A DNA stretch of 64,000 bases, from contig JAHSVC010000024.1 in NCBI GenBank assembly GCA_021397845.1, positions 496,001 to 560,000 of the forward strand. Direction: 5' to 3'. The position numbers were made by a program, and so were the translations under genes. This document shows, in pieces, positions 34,356 to 46,589 of this stretch; positions within the stretch are counted from its first letter, which is position 1, and every line of letters begins with the position of its first letter. The notes under the pieces are model-generated. The model saw only the letters and a list, made by a program, of their open reading frames with translations, had not been told where the DNA came from and did no database searches. This DNA is from Areca catechu. Lineage: Eukaryota > Streptophyta > Magnoliopsida > Arecales > Arecaceae.

Positions 34356-35754
34356 ATGGCAAGGTCATTATACCATATATCATCTTTCAGTAAGCTACAT
34401 ATCATCTTGCAATATGTTATATTTCATCTTATAAAAAAGTCCGTAAGAATCGCTGGTGTACTGGCAGTATATTGCGTATCTGCTTATGACATAAACCTTT
34501 AGAACAAATCAAATGCTAATATATTAGCCCCCATTAGCAAGGTCCTTCATATAGTCAAGTCGAGAGTTCAAATCATCTTAATCAAGATTTTTTTCACAAT
34601 CAAATTTCATATTCTAATTCAATAAGAATACACATAATCATATATTATCGATCATTCAAGTGTAATACATAACAAGATCAATACTTTCAATCATGCTTCA
34701 TCATAATATTTCAAAATAAGATAATTTTGATAATAAAATATCATCCATCAAATTCATGCATCATAAACAGTATGATTCAAAAGTTATTAATATAATAAAT
34801 CTTATAATTTGCCAATAATCTAGAAAAAGTATAATATTACTTACCTTGTAAATACTTTGATAAATCCAAGCAATTTTAGATATTCATCTTCAAATCTTTA
34901 AATAATATTGTATAATCCACTGAACATCTTATCATTGAAATGATTACATCCTTATATAGAATCAAGTTCAATAATCAAGAAAGAATACAAGTAATTATGA
35001 AAATATATGATTGAAGGGTAGTTATATTCTTGTTTCATTGATCAAGATTAGGCTTGGAAAAAGATGATTCAACAAAATTTGAAAGTAATCAAATCAATAG
35101 TATCTGATAAGAGTCAAAGTAAAGGTTAATTTATCATAGGCAAATCCAAAATCAATTTGATCAAATAACTTTATTCGATTAAGATCACTTACAATGCAAG
35201 GATCTGATAAAAACCAATCAAAGTTAAATCATGCGATGTCCAATAAAGACTCGGATGGTGTGGATATGCTAGTCAATCAATAGGATGGTTCAAAGTCTAT
35301 TCATCAGGTCAACTCAATTTCAAAGCAATAGGGCTGGGAATCCATCACTAGGTTCATAAATCAAGTATATAAAGAATGTCAAAAGAGAGAAATCAACAAG
35401 ACAGAATGGACTAATCAAGCAACGTTATCCAATATCTCGATCGATTTGATCTAGATGATTAAATCAAATCATAATTGAATTAGGATACACATGGCTTAAT
35501 AGAAATTATGGATGATCAAATATAAAAGTATTCGATCTGATTAGGATAGGTACCAACATGCTGTCCGGTGATCACGAAACATGACTTTTTTCACTATGAT
35601 CAAATCAACATCATTAAAAGAGAGCAATTACTAGTTCAAATAACCCTAAAAACAATGAAAGAGAAAAAATCAATCTAGAAAAAAATTTAGAGAGAGAAAG
35701 TTGAGAAAGAAACAATTCTAGGGAGAGAAAGAGAGAGGGAAGAGAAAAGAATTT

Positions 35755-35940
35755 TTCTTTTTCTTTTCTTTCTTTTTCTTTCTTCTTCTCTTCTATTTTC
35801 TTTATCTTTTTGTTTTTCTTTTTCTTTTGCTTTTTATTCTTTCTTTTTCTTCTTTCTTTTCTTCTTCTCTTCTATTTCTTTATCTTTTTGTTTTTCTTTT
35901 TCTTTTGCTTTTTATTCTTTCTTTTTCTTCTTTCTTCTTC
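35755..35940. repeat. CT-rich tract with an internal direct duplication
   Basis: TTTATCTTTTTGTTTTTCTT and the following ~40 bases occur twice, at about 35800 and 35879. The long Phe/Leu-rich frame here is only compositional. Confidence 0.85.
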
Positions 35941-36523
35941 GTGGAAACAAAGGAAGGGTGAAAGGTTTTTAGGCCAGCCACCATCCATGACCATGACCTT
36001 TCATGGCAGCAATGCCGATTCCTTTGGTGGTGTCGGTGGCAGCTTCGATCCTCGATTACTAAGCATGGCCTTGTCCAATGTGAATAGCCGATCTAGTGGA
36101 AGGAAAAGGAGAAGAAAGAAAAATAGGAGCGATTCTGGTTCTCCATGAAATCTAACAATTGAGACTCAATCCGACCATCAAGTTTCCTAGGGTTCGAAAA
36201 AAAAAAGGAGAGGAATAGAAGACGAATATCTCAACTTCAGTGACAACTTGATGGTATTTCATCGGAAACACTCCATGGAAAAACCCACAAAATCCTATGG
36301 ATTTCACCTAAAGATTGAAGCAATGCCTAAAGAAGCAGGAGAAGATAATTTATAGATGGGAATTATAGGATTCTTACTAGTGTTTGATTCTACCTGGAAC
36401 CCCATCTTCAATGCAATTGGAGAAGGGGAAGACTCCCAACCAGAGTCTTCCTTCTCGTCAAGTGCTTTGCATGGGAAAAGTCAAATGGACTATTTTTCTT
36501 TGGTGGTTAGGGTATTACAAATG

Positions 36524-36878
36524 GACTAATGCATATTTATATGTATGTTTGTGAAAGACTGGAGCGAGAGCACTGGCCTTTATTGTATGGCATGCCCCTG
36601 AGTGCCCACGGTAGTACTTGAGTATTGAAAACTCACCCCGTGACAAATAGGTGAGTTGAGTCTAAGCCAAAATTTAATCAGGATGTACGAAACCTAAACC
36701 TGGAAACCATAAGTAATCCTCGAGGCAAGTGCAGTCCAAGTGAGGTGCATTCATTATAGACTAGAAATTAAGCTCGGAACTTTCAGGACTACGTTGCCAA
36801 CATCGAGGCAGAGGCCAATTCTTTTGATACGACTCTTGGAACCCATTGGATCAGCCTTGGTCTTTCTATTGACAACCC
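36524..36878. other. Unassigned interval between the LTR and the MITE
   Basis: No gene was recognised. A retroelement remnant is possible, but no motif supports it. Confidence 0.3.
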
Positions 36879-36881
36879 TTA

Positions 36882-37488
36882 GATTACGTTTGGTACATTT
36901 TCAGATAATTCTGAAGGATAACATGAATTATTATTAACATAGATTGCTAGCAATATAGATTACAGATAATGTGAATTAGTATTTGGTATATATAAATAAT
37001 GTTACATAATATAAAATCAAATTTTTAAAACACCCCCAAATTAAATCTATATTTATTTATATTATATATTTATATATAACATAAATATATTATATTAAAT
37101 TTAATAATATAATATATAAATTTAATAGATTATTAAAATTTACTATTAAAATATATTTTATAACATTCATATTTTATAATATAACATAATATATTATATT
37201 ATTATAATATAATATATTATAATATATTATTACATCATTATATTATTTTATTTTATTTTATTTTATTTTATTTTATTTTATTTTGTAAGAAGAAAGAAAA
37301 AGAGTTGGATGATATTGTCTAAAGATTATTTGAGATGTGGTAATCTGTATTACCACCCAATTATTTCTTGAAAAATAATTTAGATTATCAGAATCGATAC
37401 CTATCTAAAAAAATGTATCACAGCAATATGATGAGATTCTATTAAATTGCCAACAACCTGACTGAATTATCTGCTACCAGATATAACC
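36882..37488. mobile_element. PIF/Harbinger (Tourist-like) MITE, 607 bp
   Basis: It is flanked by TTA on both sides (36879-36881 and 37489-37491), the target duplication of PIF/Harbinger elements. The ends are imperfect inverted repeats: GATTACGTTTGGTACATT...AGATAATTCTGA at the left and TCAGTC-like to ...CTACCAGATATAACC at the right. The interior is extremely AT-rich, with (TTTTA)n at about 37243-37282. No ORF is present. Confidence 0.75.
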
Positions 37489-37807
37489 TTAACAATTTCT
37501 TTTCCTTACAGAGCTTTATCATCTCAACCAATGCAAACCTACGAATCATGAGATAGTTTCCAATCTTAATATATCAGTTAATACGTTCTAATAACCATTT
37601 TGGTACCTTAGATTGATGTTTTTGAAAACTAATCCTGTAACAAATGCTTCAATATTTTTAATCTAAGCTTACCGTATTAGATGATGGTTTGATATTTCGG
37701 CCGTAGAATATCAGCTGAGATCTAAAAAATTATTAGACGTCCCTGCATTTTCGCACCATCCAATCTCACATATCCACGATCTCCAGTTCATCTTGCTCCC
37801 GGCCAAT

Positions 37808-37921
37808 ATGGCTGAGATCCAAACTTTCCAAAACTTGACCAAAACATGCACTTTCACCGCACAAGTTTTCTTTCCCAACTATCCGCATTGCGATCCAAAG
37901 AGTGCTACATGGTTGATGATG
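37808..37921 (+). CDS. Possible first exon of an unknown host gene
   Basis: An ATG in good context (CCAATATGGC) opens a frame encoding MAEIQTFQNLTKTCTFTAQV and then FFPNYPHCDPKSATWLMM, ending at a strong donor-like GATGATGGTAAGTA (GT near 37920). Local base composition is less AT-biased than the MITE next to it. I do not recognise the protein and could not find a second exon, so this is a weak call that could be chance. Confidence 0.25.
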
Positions 37922-39095
37922 GTAAGTACATAGCTAGGTTAACAGAAAATGGAAGCACATATGATGATTTAGAGATGATTGAAGAAAATAGTGGGCAGAC
38001 AGACAACGGATGTAAAGACCCAAGGGCAGTCCCTTATATTTCTGTATCATTACATTAAAGACACATTTGGTCGTTAAAGTGTCCAAAATAGGAAGCAGTT
38101 GGCTTTATATATGGACTGCATCGGATATCCAACAGGGTGTACATAGAATTTTAATTGAGATTTAAGAAGACCCAATATGGCTGCTTTTTCCTATCTTCTT
38201 CCTTCTTCTTCTTCTTTTTTTTTTTTTTTTTTTCTTCCACTTTCCGCTACTCTCTTTTTCTTACATATTTATACTGCTCTACATTTTCTGTACTCTATTG
38301 TGTTGATAGTCTTGATCTCTTGCATGTTATCACAATCTTACATATTAGAATTTCATCATTCTCAATTTCATCAGTGCTCTTATTTTCTTGGCCGCTAATT
38401 TGCTTTCTGTGCTCGGCCTCGCTCTTATACAGAAACTACTTCCTTTTCACTTCTTTTAATTTTCTTGAACCAATCTTGATCTTGAGTTCATCTAATTTGA
38501 CATTCTTCTAACCCTAGAAACTCTTACTTATTTTGAGACCTCCCAAAATCCTAGAGCTGATACACAAACTCCCTTTCCCCACCATAATTGGAATCTAATT
38601 CAGATCTGCCCTATTTCTCAACTCCTGACAGCATGCATCAAAAACTTTTAAATCATAAGAAATCTTATCCTTTTTTTGGTCCGTCCTGCTAGTATGCAGT
38701 TCAAAGTCATGTCCTACGTCACATACTAAGGATATCATGTAAGAACTTGAAATTATAAGTTCATACACACTCGACAACCCACATATCGATGACACTATTG
38801 ATGACCAATTATGAAACTGGATAAAGCATCGTATCAATGTCCTCTAACAGATATTGTTATGCTCATGTGTCTCTAGTCTTTACCAGCATGCACCAAGGAA
38901 GACAATAAAATGGAGATAGAAACATTGTGCTAGTCAATCATCAGTGCTGAGGAACGAGTTTACCTGATATTCTCATCTGTCAAAAATATGCAACGGAGAC
39001 GGGTGAATAATCCATAAATAATGACCTTTGGACTGTTGAAGGTGACCACCACTGAAGTCCTTCGTACTCTTATCTGGCCGAGATGGAAAGCAGCA
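37922..39095. other. Interval with no supported gene
   Basis: It contains a CTT/T-rich run near 38195-38232. The right part (38.6-39.1 kb) is the 3' flank of the SET-domain sequence, and no further gene was seen. Confidence 0.4.
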
Positions 39096-39484
39096 TCAAG
39101 TTTTTTCTGAAGGCAACATTCCATAGCAAAAAGAGCTTCCACAGAAGCAGTGCTGGCCATTTTGCCTAAGCAAAGCACTTCCATAGCTAAAGGTGAGCTC
39201 TTCACTTTCCTGTATATCTATGGCAGCAAAGAAACAAAGTCTTGGTAGCAAAGAGCCAGCGCTCCTTACCAGGACAACCGACAGATTACCACCATCACAT
39301 GAGTGATTGATAAAGCGAGCCACATTTCCAATTTTTGTTGCATCAATATTCACCCTCAGACATGCTTTACCCGAAGGTAGATGCTCCCTCACAACCAGAA
39401 GTGCAGGGGAAAACCTTCCACCGGATGCAAGCTCATCATAAATTCTTTGACGATTTCTTGCTTCCTCTGTCATCAAAAGTTCAC
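39096..39484 (-). pseudogene. SUVR3-like histone lysine methyltransferase, SET-domain exon
   Basis: On the minus strand the exon starts after an acceptor (TTTTGTGTGCAG, ending 39485) and encodes ELLMTEEARNRQRIYDELAS, then LPSGKACLRVNIDATKIG, the catalytic-site block NVARFINHSCDGGNL, RLCFFAAIDIQ, EELTFSYG and a post-SET CFCGSSFC, ending MLPSEKT and a stop at 39096-39098. This is the C-terminal part of plant SUVR3-type SET proteins, which methylate histone H3 lysine 9 in related enzymes. The exon itself is open. However, the region that should join it upstream (the start of SET, ...RGQFVCEYAG-like) was not found, so the locus is probably a fragment. A gene with a very long intron cannot be excluded. 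Confidence 0.75.
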
Positions 39485-39559
39485 CTGCACACAAAATATT
39501 ACCAGAGTTTGGAAACGCACAATTGGAAATGGAGTTCTGATGATGTTGTGAAATTTTGC

Positions 39560-39727
39560 TCTTTCATCCCATTTTATTTTCATTTGTGCAATTCCAGCAT
39601 TTTTCCTCAGCAGGAATGGCCCGGTTTCTAAATTTTCAGACGCTTCTGCCCCTGACTCCATTGGACAGCTACACACACATTCAGCACTCAAACAAATTTG
39701 TGAATCCAATATTAAATATATGTCCAT
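39560..39727 (-). pseudogene. Possible pre-SET remnant of the same SUVR3-like gene
   Basis: Minus-strand translation gives a cysteine-bearing piece, ICLSAECVCSCPMESGAEAS followed by ENLETGPFL, consistent with the Cys-rich pre-SET part of a SUVR3-like protein. A different frame nearby reads EEKCWNCTN, hinting at a frameshift. No splice-correct link to the SET exon was found, so assignment rests on proximity, strand and cysteine content. Confidence 0.4.
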
Positions 39728-39944
39728 CCACTATAAGAAAAAAAAATATACTTTTGATACTGAATGCACTTCGCCAAGTGTTGAATACACATACAACTGG
39801 AATGTATTTGATGGGGCCAGGGACAAAACAATCCAAAAAATTGAAACTTACCAAAGAAAAATAAAATAAAAAATAGAATTGGGAACTTGCAAAATCAAAA
39901 ATAAACTGGGCCAAGAGGACCAAAATCCACCCTTGATATAGCAT

Positions 39945-40549
39945 CCATAGAGGATGTCACACAAGGAAGGGCACAGCCCAAATAAAAAAGCAAGAGAATA
40001 TAGAAATATACTTGCAAGAAATACCATGGCCACATGAAAGTTTGTATTTTTACCATCTTCGAGATTTAAGTTCAACATAACAAATGAAATATGTCCATTA
40101 ATAGAACAAAGCATCAAAGTCAGAAATCAAATCACTTTCATTTCGAAAAAGAATCTTTTTCATTCATCCAGCAGTAGTATCTTTAGTAAATAATGGCAGA
40201 AAATCATATTTGCTTTCATGAGCATTAAATTGTAGATTATGGTTTTAGATAAATTTACTAATGCTTAACAACTTGTGTAGACATCTAAAATCCCAATACA
40301 AAATTCATGTATCCAGGTTTCTACAACTGTTGTGATAAAGAACATGGAAAAGCTTCGACTGAGTGGACAGAGCCCCATAGAGTTAAAACCCAAATTGTCT
40401 GGAATCAACGTCTTATCAACAATATCAGCAACTGTATTTGGAAGAAGTGACAGAGGATTTGGAGAAAGCTTGTAATGACATCAGGTGTAGGCCTATCATG
40501 ACACTAGGTGTAGACCTTGATAGGAAGGACTAATGAAGAAGGATCCATA
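39945..40549. other. Interval between the SET fragment and the Copia LTR
   Basis: No gene is assigned. A short plus-strand segment near 40350-40440 reads KASTEWTEPHRVKTQIVWNQ without a stop and may be a retroelement coding scrap; I do not recognise it. Confidence 0.3.
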
Positions 40550-42582
40550 TGTTGGGATTCAGATACGCAGAAGAAGATTGGATTTTAAAAATTTTACAAG
40601 TTCAACAATTGAAAACACATGATATGAATCCCTAAATAGGATCACCTTGATGATTACAATCAAACAGCAACCAAACAAGAGACAAGAATAAGCATACCTC
40701 TAAGAAGATCTTAGATTGTTGCTTTATTGATTTCCACTAGGCACCCAATCACCAAAAAGATCTTAGATTGTTGCTTTATTGATTTCCACTAGGCACCCAA
40801 TCAAATGCCCTCCAATGCTAGTCCACACAAAAATCAGTGAAGGATTTCTCCCAAAAACACTATGGCCAAAATCCTTCTCAAGGATTCCTTATGACAAAAA
40901 TCCTTCTGGAGAAAAATCCTAGACAAAATCCTTCTCAAGGATAAACGCCTCCCCAAAATCCTTCTCCAGGATCTACCCACCCTCTTACTCCTCAACATGA
41001 TCCCCTCTTTATTTTATGGCATGAAAACCACTTTGGTGTGAGGAGTCTTGCGTGTGAGAAGCCCTTGGGTGCAAGAAGACTTGGGGCATTAACGACTCCT
41101 TGGAGTCAAAAACACCTTAGCGTGAAAAACCCTTTGGCATTCAAACCTTTTGGCATCAAAACCCTTAGGCATAGAACCCCTTAGGTGACAAAACTCTTTT
41201 GGGCACGAGGATTCCTTGGGGTGTCCAACTCTTGGGCATGAGACCTCTCTTCCATGAAGTCTGCTAGGGAGTTGAGGTTTTGTTAGGGTTAGGGCACTTT
41301 GGGAGTTAGGATTTCAACATATGCTAGCATGCTTATTCAAAACCTTCTAGAATTTCTCATAAATCCATAACTTTAATAATTAATTCAATTAGATCCTTCA
41401 AGATCCAAATTGAGTATCTTACTAATCTCAAATTCTTGATTATGATTCCATAAGTGTGTGATTTATTAGGTTCCACATCTAGTCAATAATAGGACCAGAC
41501 TCATATCCACTTAACTCAATTAGAACTCTTCTAATTAATTATTAAATTAAACCATTTAATTCATAATAACCTACAAGTTAAGATTGATGTCTAGTAATGT
41601 ATCATAACTATCCAAAAGATATAAAATTTTGATGGAATAACCGAAATACCCTTCTGTGAAAAGTTATGGTGCAATTCAATCCTTTGATCATACAGCATCT
41701 CAAATAAACCATGGAATCATGCCAAGTTCGAATACTTATCCATATGTATCTTGATATAATGATGATGACTCGATTGATAAAACATTAGAAATTATTTTTA
41801 ATTTTCATTCTATTTTGGTCAAAGACTTCATGAGTCATCATCCTATAAGCTCAAATAGGATGTTCTCTCCTCTTACAAGGAATGACCAATTCCTTGTTGA
41901 TCACTCACAACCTCCATACCCAGAATATTCCACATCTCAAAAAGTCATGCTAGGTATGAACCAAGATATAGATCCATATACACAAGGTACCATGATGATC
42001 TTATGTTTAAAGATCACTAGCACCACTCCCATCAGAGAATCATCTATTGATATGCTTGTAAAACTTCATTAAATGTTCTTCTTGTAGATCAGTTCAGTGA
42101 ACTCATTCTCCAATGCACACCCACATCCCTGTATTAGTATCTTCATGATTATGAGATCAATCATCTTCTTATTAGACATACATAGGATATGCCAGTCTTA
42201 CTGGTATCATTGATCCCCATCTCAATGATCCTACGACAATGAACGTTTTAGATTTGAACTATCAAGATTGTCTCACTGGCATGATCTCATTATGACCCTA
42301 AAACCATTGCCCTAATCTATAAAATTTATAATAATATTAATTAAGTCATAAATGAGATAACAAGATATAGCATATGATTAAATATAATACCTCTTCTTAT
42401 TAATAAATAATTAAAATCATGTACATGAATAGAAAAATAAAATAGAAAAGTTTTGTCACATCATCTATGCAATTGATTTGCAGGACACTATTCTTTCAAT
42501 CTTTCATTTGTACTAAAACCAATCACCCCTATATCGAATGCCCATGCTATCAAGGTGGCAATCAAATTAGTACTATGACAAG
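40550..42582 (-). mobile_element. Copia element A, 3' LTR and end (minus strand), left piece
   Basis: In minus-strand order this is the 3' end of the Copia whose pol lies at 54950-58075. The LTR runs from about 42508 (AATAGTGTCCTGCAAATC) to 40550 (ending ...GAATCCCAACA). The last bases of pol adjoin the inserted Gypsy E1 at 42582. The phrase of 47 bases starting AAGATCTTAGATTGTTGC is duplicated in tandem at 40705-40751 and 40757-40803. Continuity with the right piece is shown by the ACAAG duplication around E1 and by the reading through of the pol C-terminus. Confidence 0.75.
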
Positions 42583-44042
42583 TGGTGGGGACACCTGAGG
42601 CACCAGAATAAGACAGAGGCTTTTTTCAACCCTCTGTAAATTGATCAATAATTTATGAGTCCATCTGTAATAAGGGCTTAGCTCATCTGAGTCCATTTTA
42701 GTTGTTATTTGAGTATTTTTAGTTGTTATTTCAGTTCTGTACTAGTCAGCTCATGTTGAGCTAGTTCAGTCCAATGCTGGTCAGCTCATGTTGAGCTAAT
42801 TTTATTTTTTTGAGTCCTGTCCAAGCATACTGAAGACTCAAGACTATATCATACAAATGAAGACCAAGTCCAACTAGATTGAATACATGGAAGTATAGCA
42901 CAAGTCCAACCCAGCTTGAAGATTTGAAGACCCCAGGAGGAAAATTCAGAAAACCCTGATTTCTTGCAGATGCCCTCCAGATGCCCAGATTCCCTTCCAG
43001 ATGCCAAAGTATATTCATAGATAAGGGCATCCATGATTCCAGAGGTCCATCTGCATCCTAGCCCAAAGAAATCAAGCCCAGGTGCCAAGCCCAAGCCCCT
43101 AAGAAGCAAGATACCAGGGAATATTCCTGCTACCTGGCTACCAGGCCACCCCAGCTTCCAGAGGCCCAAACCCATGCACCCGAGCCCCTTTGGGCCGGCC
43201 TTTTGCTGCTCCTAGAAGCCCAACACGCCCCCCTAGGCGTCCTTGGAGTCTTGACCAAGTCAAGAAAATTTTTAGGGATTTTTGTACCTAATATTTCCTT
43301 ATTTTCTAGCTAGGGTTTGAGAGGGAAAAGGATTCTTATGTAAAGACTTATGTACCCCTACTTGGAGCCCAAGGTTAAGGATCTATTTAAGGGACCCTAG
43401 CCTCTTGTATGAAGGAGAATTTTTGATATGAATTAAAACCTTGAGTTATTCTATTGAGTTGTGTGATACCCTGCTGTGTGCATAAAGGGGTTTGTGAGAG
43501 TTCTTCTTCCCGGTGTTTGCAATCATCTTCCTACTGCCAAGAAACCCTCCAGATCCCTGGACGCCCACTCCAAAAGAAGCCTTTCCTTGCTGTTTTTCCT
43601 TTGTTTTCTTATTCCTTTGTGAGCTTTCTAACCCCTGACAGGTCGTTTGCAGGTCCCTGAGTTCCTACGAATCCAACGACTCCAGCCAAGCCTCAATCGG
43701 ATCACCGAGCAGAAAGCCGGGTATCCACGGGTCTTTGGCTCGGTTTTCCAGGCCGCATCCGTCGAGGAACGAGAGACCCCTTCGCTGCGATCTTCACAGA
43801 CGTTGTCAGGTACACCCCTCTACCTCCAGTAGTTTTATTGTAGGAGAACTTGCCCTAACCGAGGCTTCTCAGCCCCGGCGGTCCTTCTTTGCTACTTTTC
43901 TAGGTCCTAATCTGCATGTTGATCTTCAAAAATTCATACAAAATTCCCTACAAATAATTTTGATCTGAAATTTGGGAGTTAATCACCTAACTCAACATGT
44001 AAAACATACAAAAAAAATTGCATGCATATTAGTTCCCCATCA
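42583..44042 (+). repeat. E1 5' LTR, 1,460 bp
   Basis: TG...CA ends with short inverted repeats (TGRTGGGGA). A palindrome AGCTCATGTTGAGCT occurs twice, 35 bp apart, at 42748 and 42783, in the U3 part. A TATA-like CTATTTAAGGG lies near 43382. Confidence 0.93.
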
Positions 44043-44044
44043 TT

Positions 44045-44056
44045 TGGTATCAGAGC
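44045..44056 (+). promoter_or_regulatory. E1 primer-binding site (tRNA-iMet type)
   Basis: TGGTATCAGAGC two bases after the 5' LTR. Confidence 0.93.
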
Positions 44057-44922
44057 TTAGATTAGGGCTTGTTTTCTGCAATTTTTCAGTCCATATATAC
44101 TCTGTTATTTTAATTATTTATCCCTGATAAAAACTCCAAAAATTCTGAAATTTGCTTTCTTGGATTCATCAAAATTAAAAGTAATTTTAAAAATTTTTGT
44201 AGATTTTATTATGGCCTGTGAATTTTCTTCAAGCCGAAATACATCCTGCAAATTTTCGGCTCTATTTTTTCAGCAAGACAAGTTTGGAAGTTTTAGGTTT
44301 TTGTTTAGCAATTTTTGCATATTTTTTAATTTTAGTATATTTCCAGCATATTAGGCCATGTTTTGCAAGTTTTATTCTATTTAAAAAAATACCAAAAAAA
44401 AAATTACATATTCTCCAAAAATACCAAAAAAAATATCTAAACCCTAATTTGCATCATCATCTGCCTGCCATCATTGCATAATTTACTTTTAAGGGCACTC
44501 TTGCTATATCAGATAGGGGGAGGATTTGATCACCTTTCCTTAGCCCAAAACCACATCCCTTGCATTCGGTCCCAAGCCTTAACCTAAAATTAATTAGACT
44601 TAATTTGCCCTAGTGGGCTAGGGACACCAACTAGTCGGGTCCGGGCTAGTGTTAGATCACTGTGTCAAGTTAACCTGTGTGTGCCTTGTGCTCAGTGTCT
44701 AGAACGGTGGTTTAGGGATTCAATCCCGAAGGGCTTGTATGCTGGTCCGCCTACCTGGCCAATCTCTGATTGGTGTCTAGGATTGGCAATCAGGGACCTA
44801 ACACTCCCCTTACACCTGCCTGGCTGAGTACAAGGTTACTATAGGCTAGTTTGCCACTCTGATTGAGCATCTAGTTTGGACTCTAGGTCTAGTCAGCTAT
44901 AGTCGGTCTGATCGAGTCTTGC

Positions 44923-46438
44923 ATGAGCACTAAATCAGGAGTTTCATATCACCCACCTCCTTCACAAATGTCTGAACCCATGGAAAATTTACAATCTCAA
45001 ATAAAAGCCCTAGCTGATCAAATGGCCCAGATGGCTACCCAGATAACTACCCAGATGATCCAGTTAACTCAGTCACGTATTCAAACCAATGATAGAATTG
45101 ACCATCTTGCCAATAGGTTTGATCAGTTAAAAGTCCGGGTAGGGACCCCAGAAAAAAACCATGGGTCACAGTCTGAGCCAGATCCTGATTCCCCTCAACC
45201 TAGGAGGACCCCAAACCCTGATCCATACCTTGAGGCTGAACCTAGGAGAGCCCATCATCCTGACCCAATCCCTAAGGTTAGTCCTAGAAGACCCAATCAG
45301 AATTTTGTAGACCAGGAAGATAGATCCTATTTACCCACATCCTCTAAGCCTAGTATACCCACAACCTATAGATCTTATGACTCCAAATCCTATGAACCTA
45401 GAACCTATCAACCTAGATCCTATGACTCTAGATCCCATGATCCATAGATCTGCACCCTTGTCCTATGAGCCTAGAGAACCCATAACCCCTAAGTATCAGC
45501 CTAGTACTAGTCATGCTTCCCCTAGTCAACTTGAACCCCATAGGATTAGTATCCCTAAATATGAACCCAATAGTGAGCCACTACCTCTTATACAACCTGA
45601 ACCTACTAGGAGTAGTACCCATAATCAGATACCAGAACCTAACCAATTTTCTGCTAGCCGACCTTCTCCAACCATTCCTGAGATTTGCAAGGCTTACATT
45701 AACGCGGAAGTGTATGAAGCTGATGTGAGCCTAGTGGATGAGTATGAGGGAGAAGATGAGACACCTTTAGATAACCTAGAATTAGTTGACCCAATAGATA
45801 CCCAGGTAGAAGCCAACCTAGAGATAGTTGACCTTGACCACATCCAACCTAAAGCTATAGTGGAAGAACAAATAGAGGAAGAGAACCTAGGTACTGCTAC
45901 TAGAGCCTTACCTAAGGAAACCGAAGAGGAGAGCCAAATTATAGAGTCTAGTCCTAAAATACAAGAACCAGAAGAATTTATTAAGGACCTGATCTCTTTG
46001 AATCAGTATCCTCAGGATGAGCCTCCTCCTATAGTTCCCATTAGGGACCTCTTCCCTGAGATTAGTAACCCATCATTCCATTATGCAAACCCCATAGATT
46101 TACCGCAACCTCGTAAGGTTAGCCTCATTAGTCTAGGATTAGTCCCTGACATGCCTTCTTTTATCGAACTTTATCCAACTAACCTTGAACCTTTTTCCCT
46201 ACCCTACCAAACTACTTCTGAATCCACTTCCTATTTTCTGCCCTTTCCTGACACCTCCAGCATTTCTAGGATCATTAGATTGCATTTAGCTGAGATTAGC
46301 ATACTGCATGCATTCATCATGCATGTTAGGTTTGCATCTTACTTCTGGCATACTCTTTGGAATTTGCTAGGAGTTCACTGTAAATTTTCATGTGCATGTC
46401 AAGCTAGGATCAAACCTAGAGAACCTATAATCTATTAG
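44923..46438 (+). pseudogene. E1 gag-like ORF, frameshifted by internal deletions
   Basis: Two overlapping frames (44923-45447 and 45377-46438) correspond to the single 636-codon ORF of E2. Compared with E2, E1 lacks about 395 bases, in at least two pieces that both fall among direct repeats (EPRRA...HPDP units, and RSYDSRSHD / SHDPRSY units). The total is not a multiple of three, and a stop follows SRSHDP. Slippage or recombination between the repeats explains this. The N-terminus (ENLQSQIKALADQMAQMATQ) is a predicted coiled coil. The rest is rich in Pro, Arg, Tyr and acidic residues. No canonical retrotrans_gag domain or zinc knuckle is visible. Confidence 0.8.
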
Positions 46439-46589
46439 GTTTAGATCCAAAGAGTTCAATAAAATTTTCTTCGATAGGAATACATAGTCGAGTCTGTTAG
46501 GTGTCAGTATGAGTCCTTTGCATCATTTGTTAGGAGTCTGCATGTGCCTAACATGTTCACCACCAGCACTAATGTTAAACAAACTGGCT

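Larger units (their letters stand above)
33597..36519 (-). mobile_element. Long Gypsy-type LTR (minus orientation), host of a hAT MITE
   Basis: On the plus strand it runs TGGGACGATAAG...GGTATTACA and is flanked by AATG (33593-33596 and 36520-36523), a plausible 4-bp target duplication. It is the reverse complement of the left-hand LTR (29932-33343). Without the MITE (33862-34355) it is about 2.43 kb, close to the left copy. No internal retrotransposon sequence adjoins it, so it is a solo LTR. A CT-rich stretch at 35755-35940 lies within it. Confidence 0.72.

Noticed and set aside
35810..36148. 112-codon Phe/Leu-rich frame
   Set aside because: It is produced by the CT-rich tract inside an LTR, not by a gene.
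40350..40440. Short open plus-strand piece (KASTEWTEPHRVKTQIVWNQ)
   Set aside because: Too short to identify and next to retroelement sequence, so not called as a gene.
43033..43215. Conserved small ORFs (60-137 codons) repeated in all E1/E2 LTRs
   Set aside because: They recur because the LTRs are near-identical copies; both strands are open, and none resembles a known protein.
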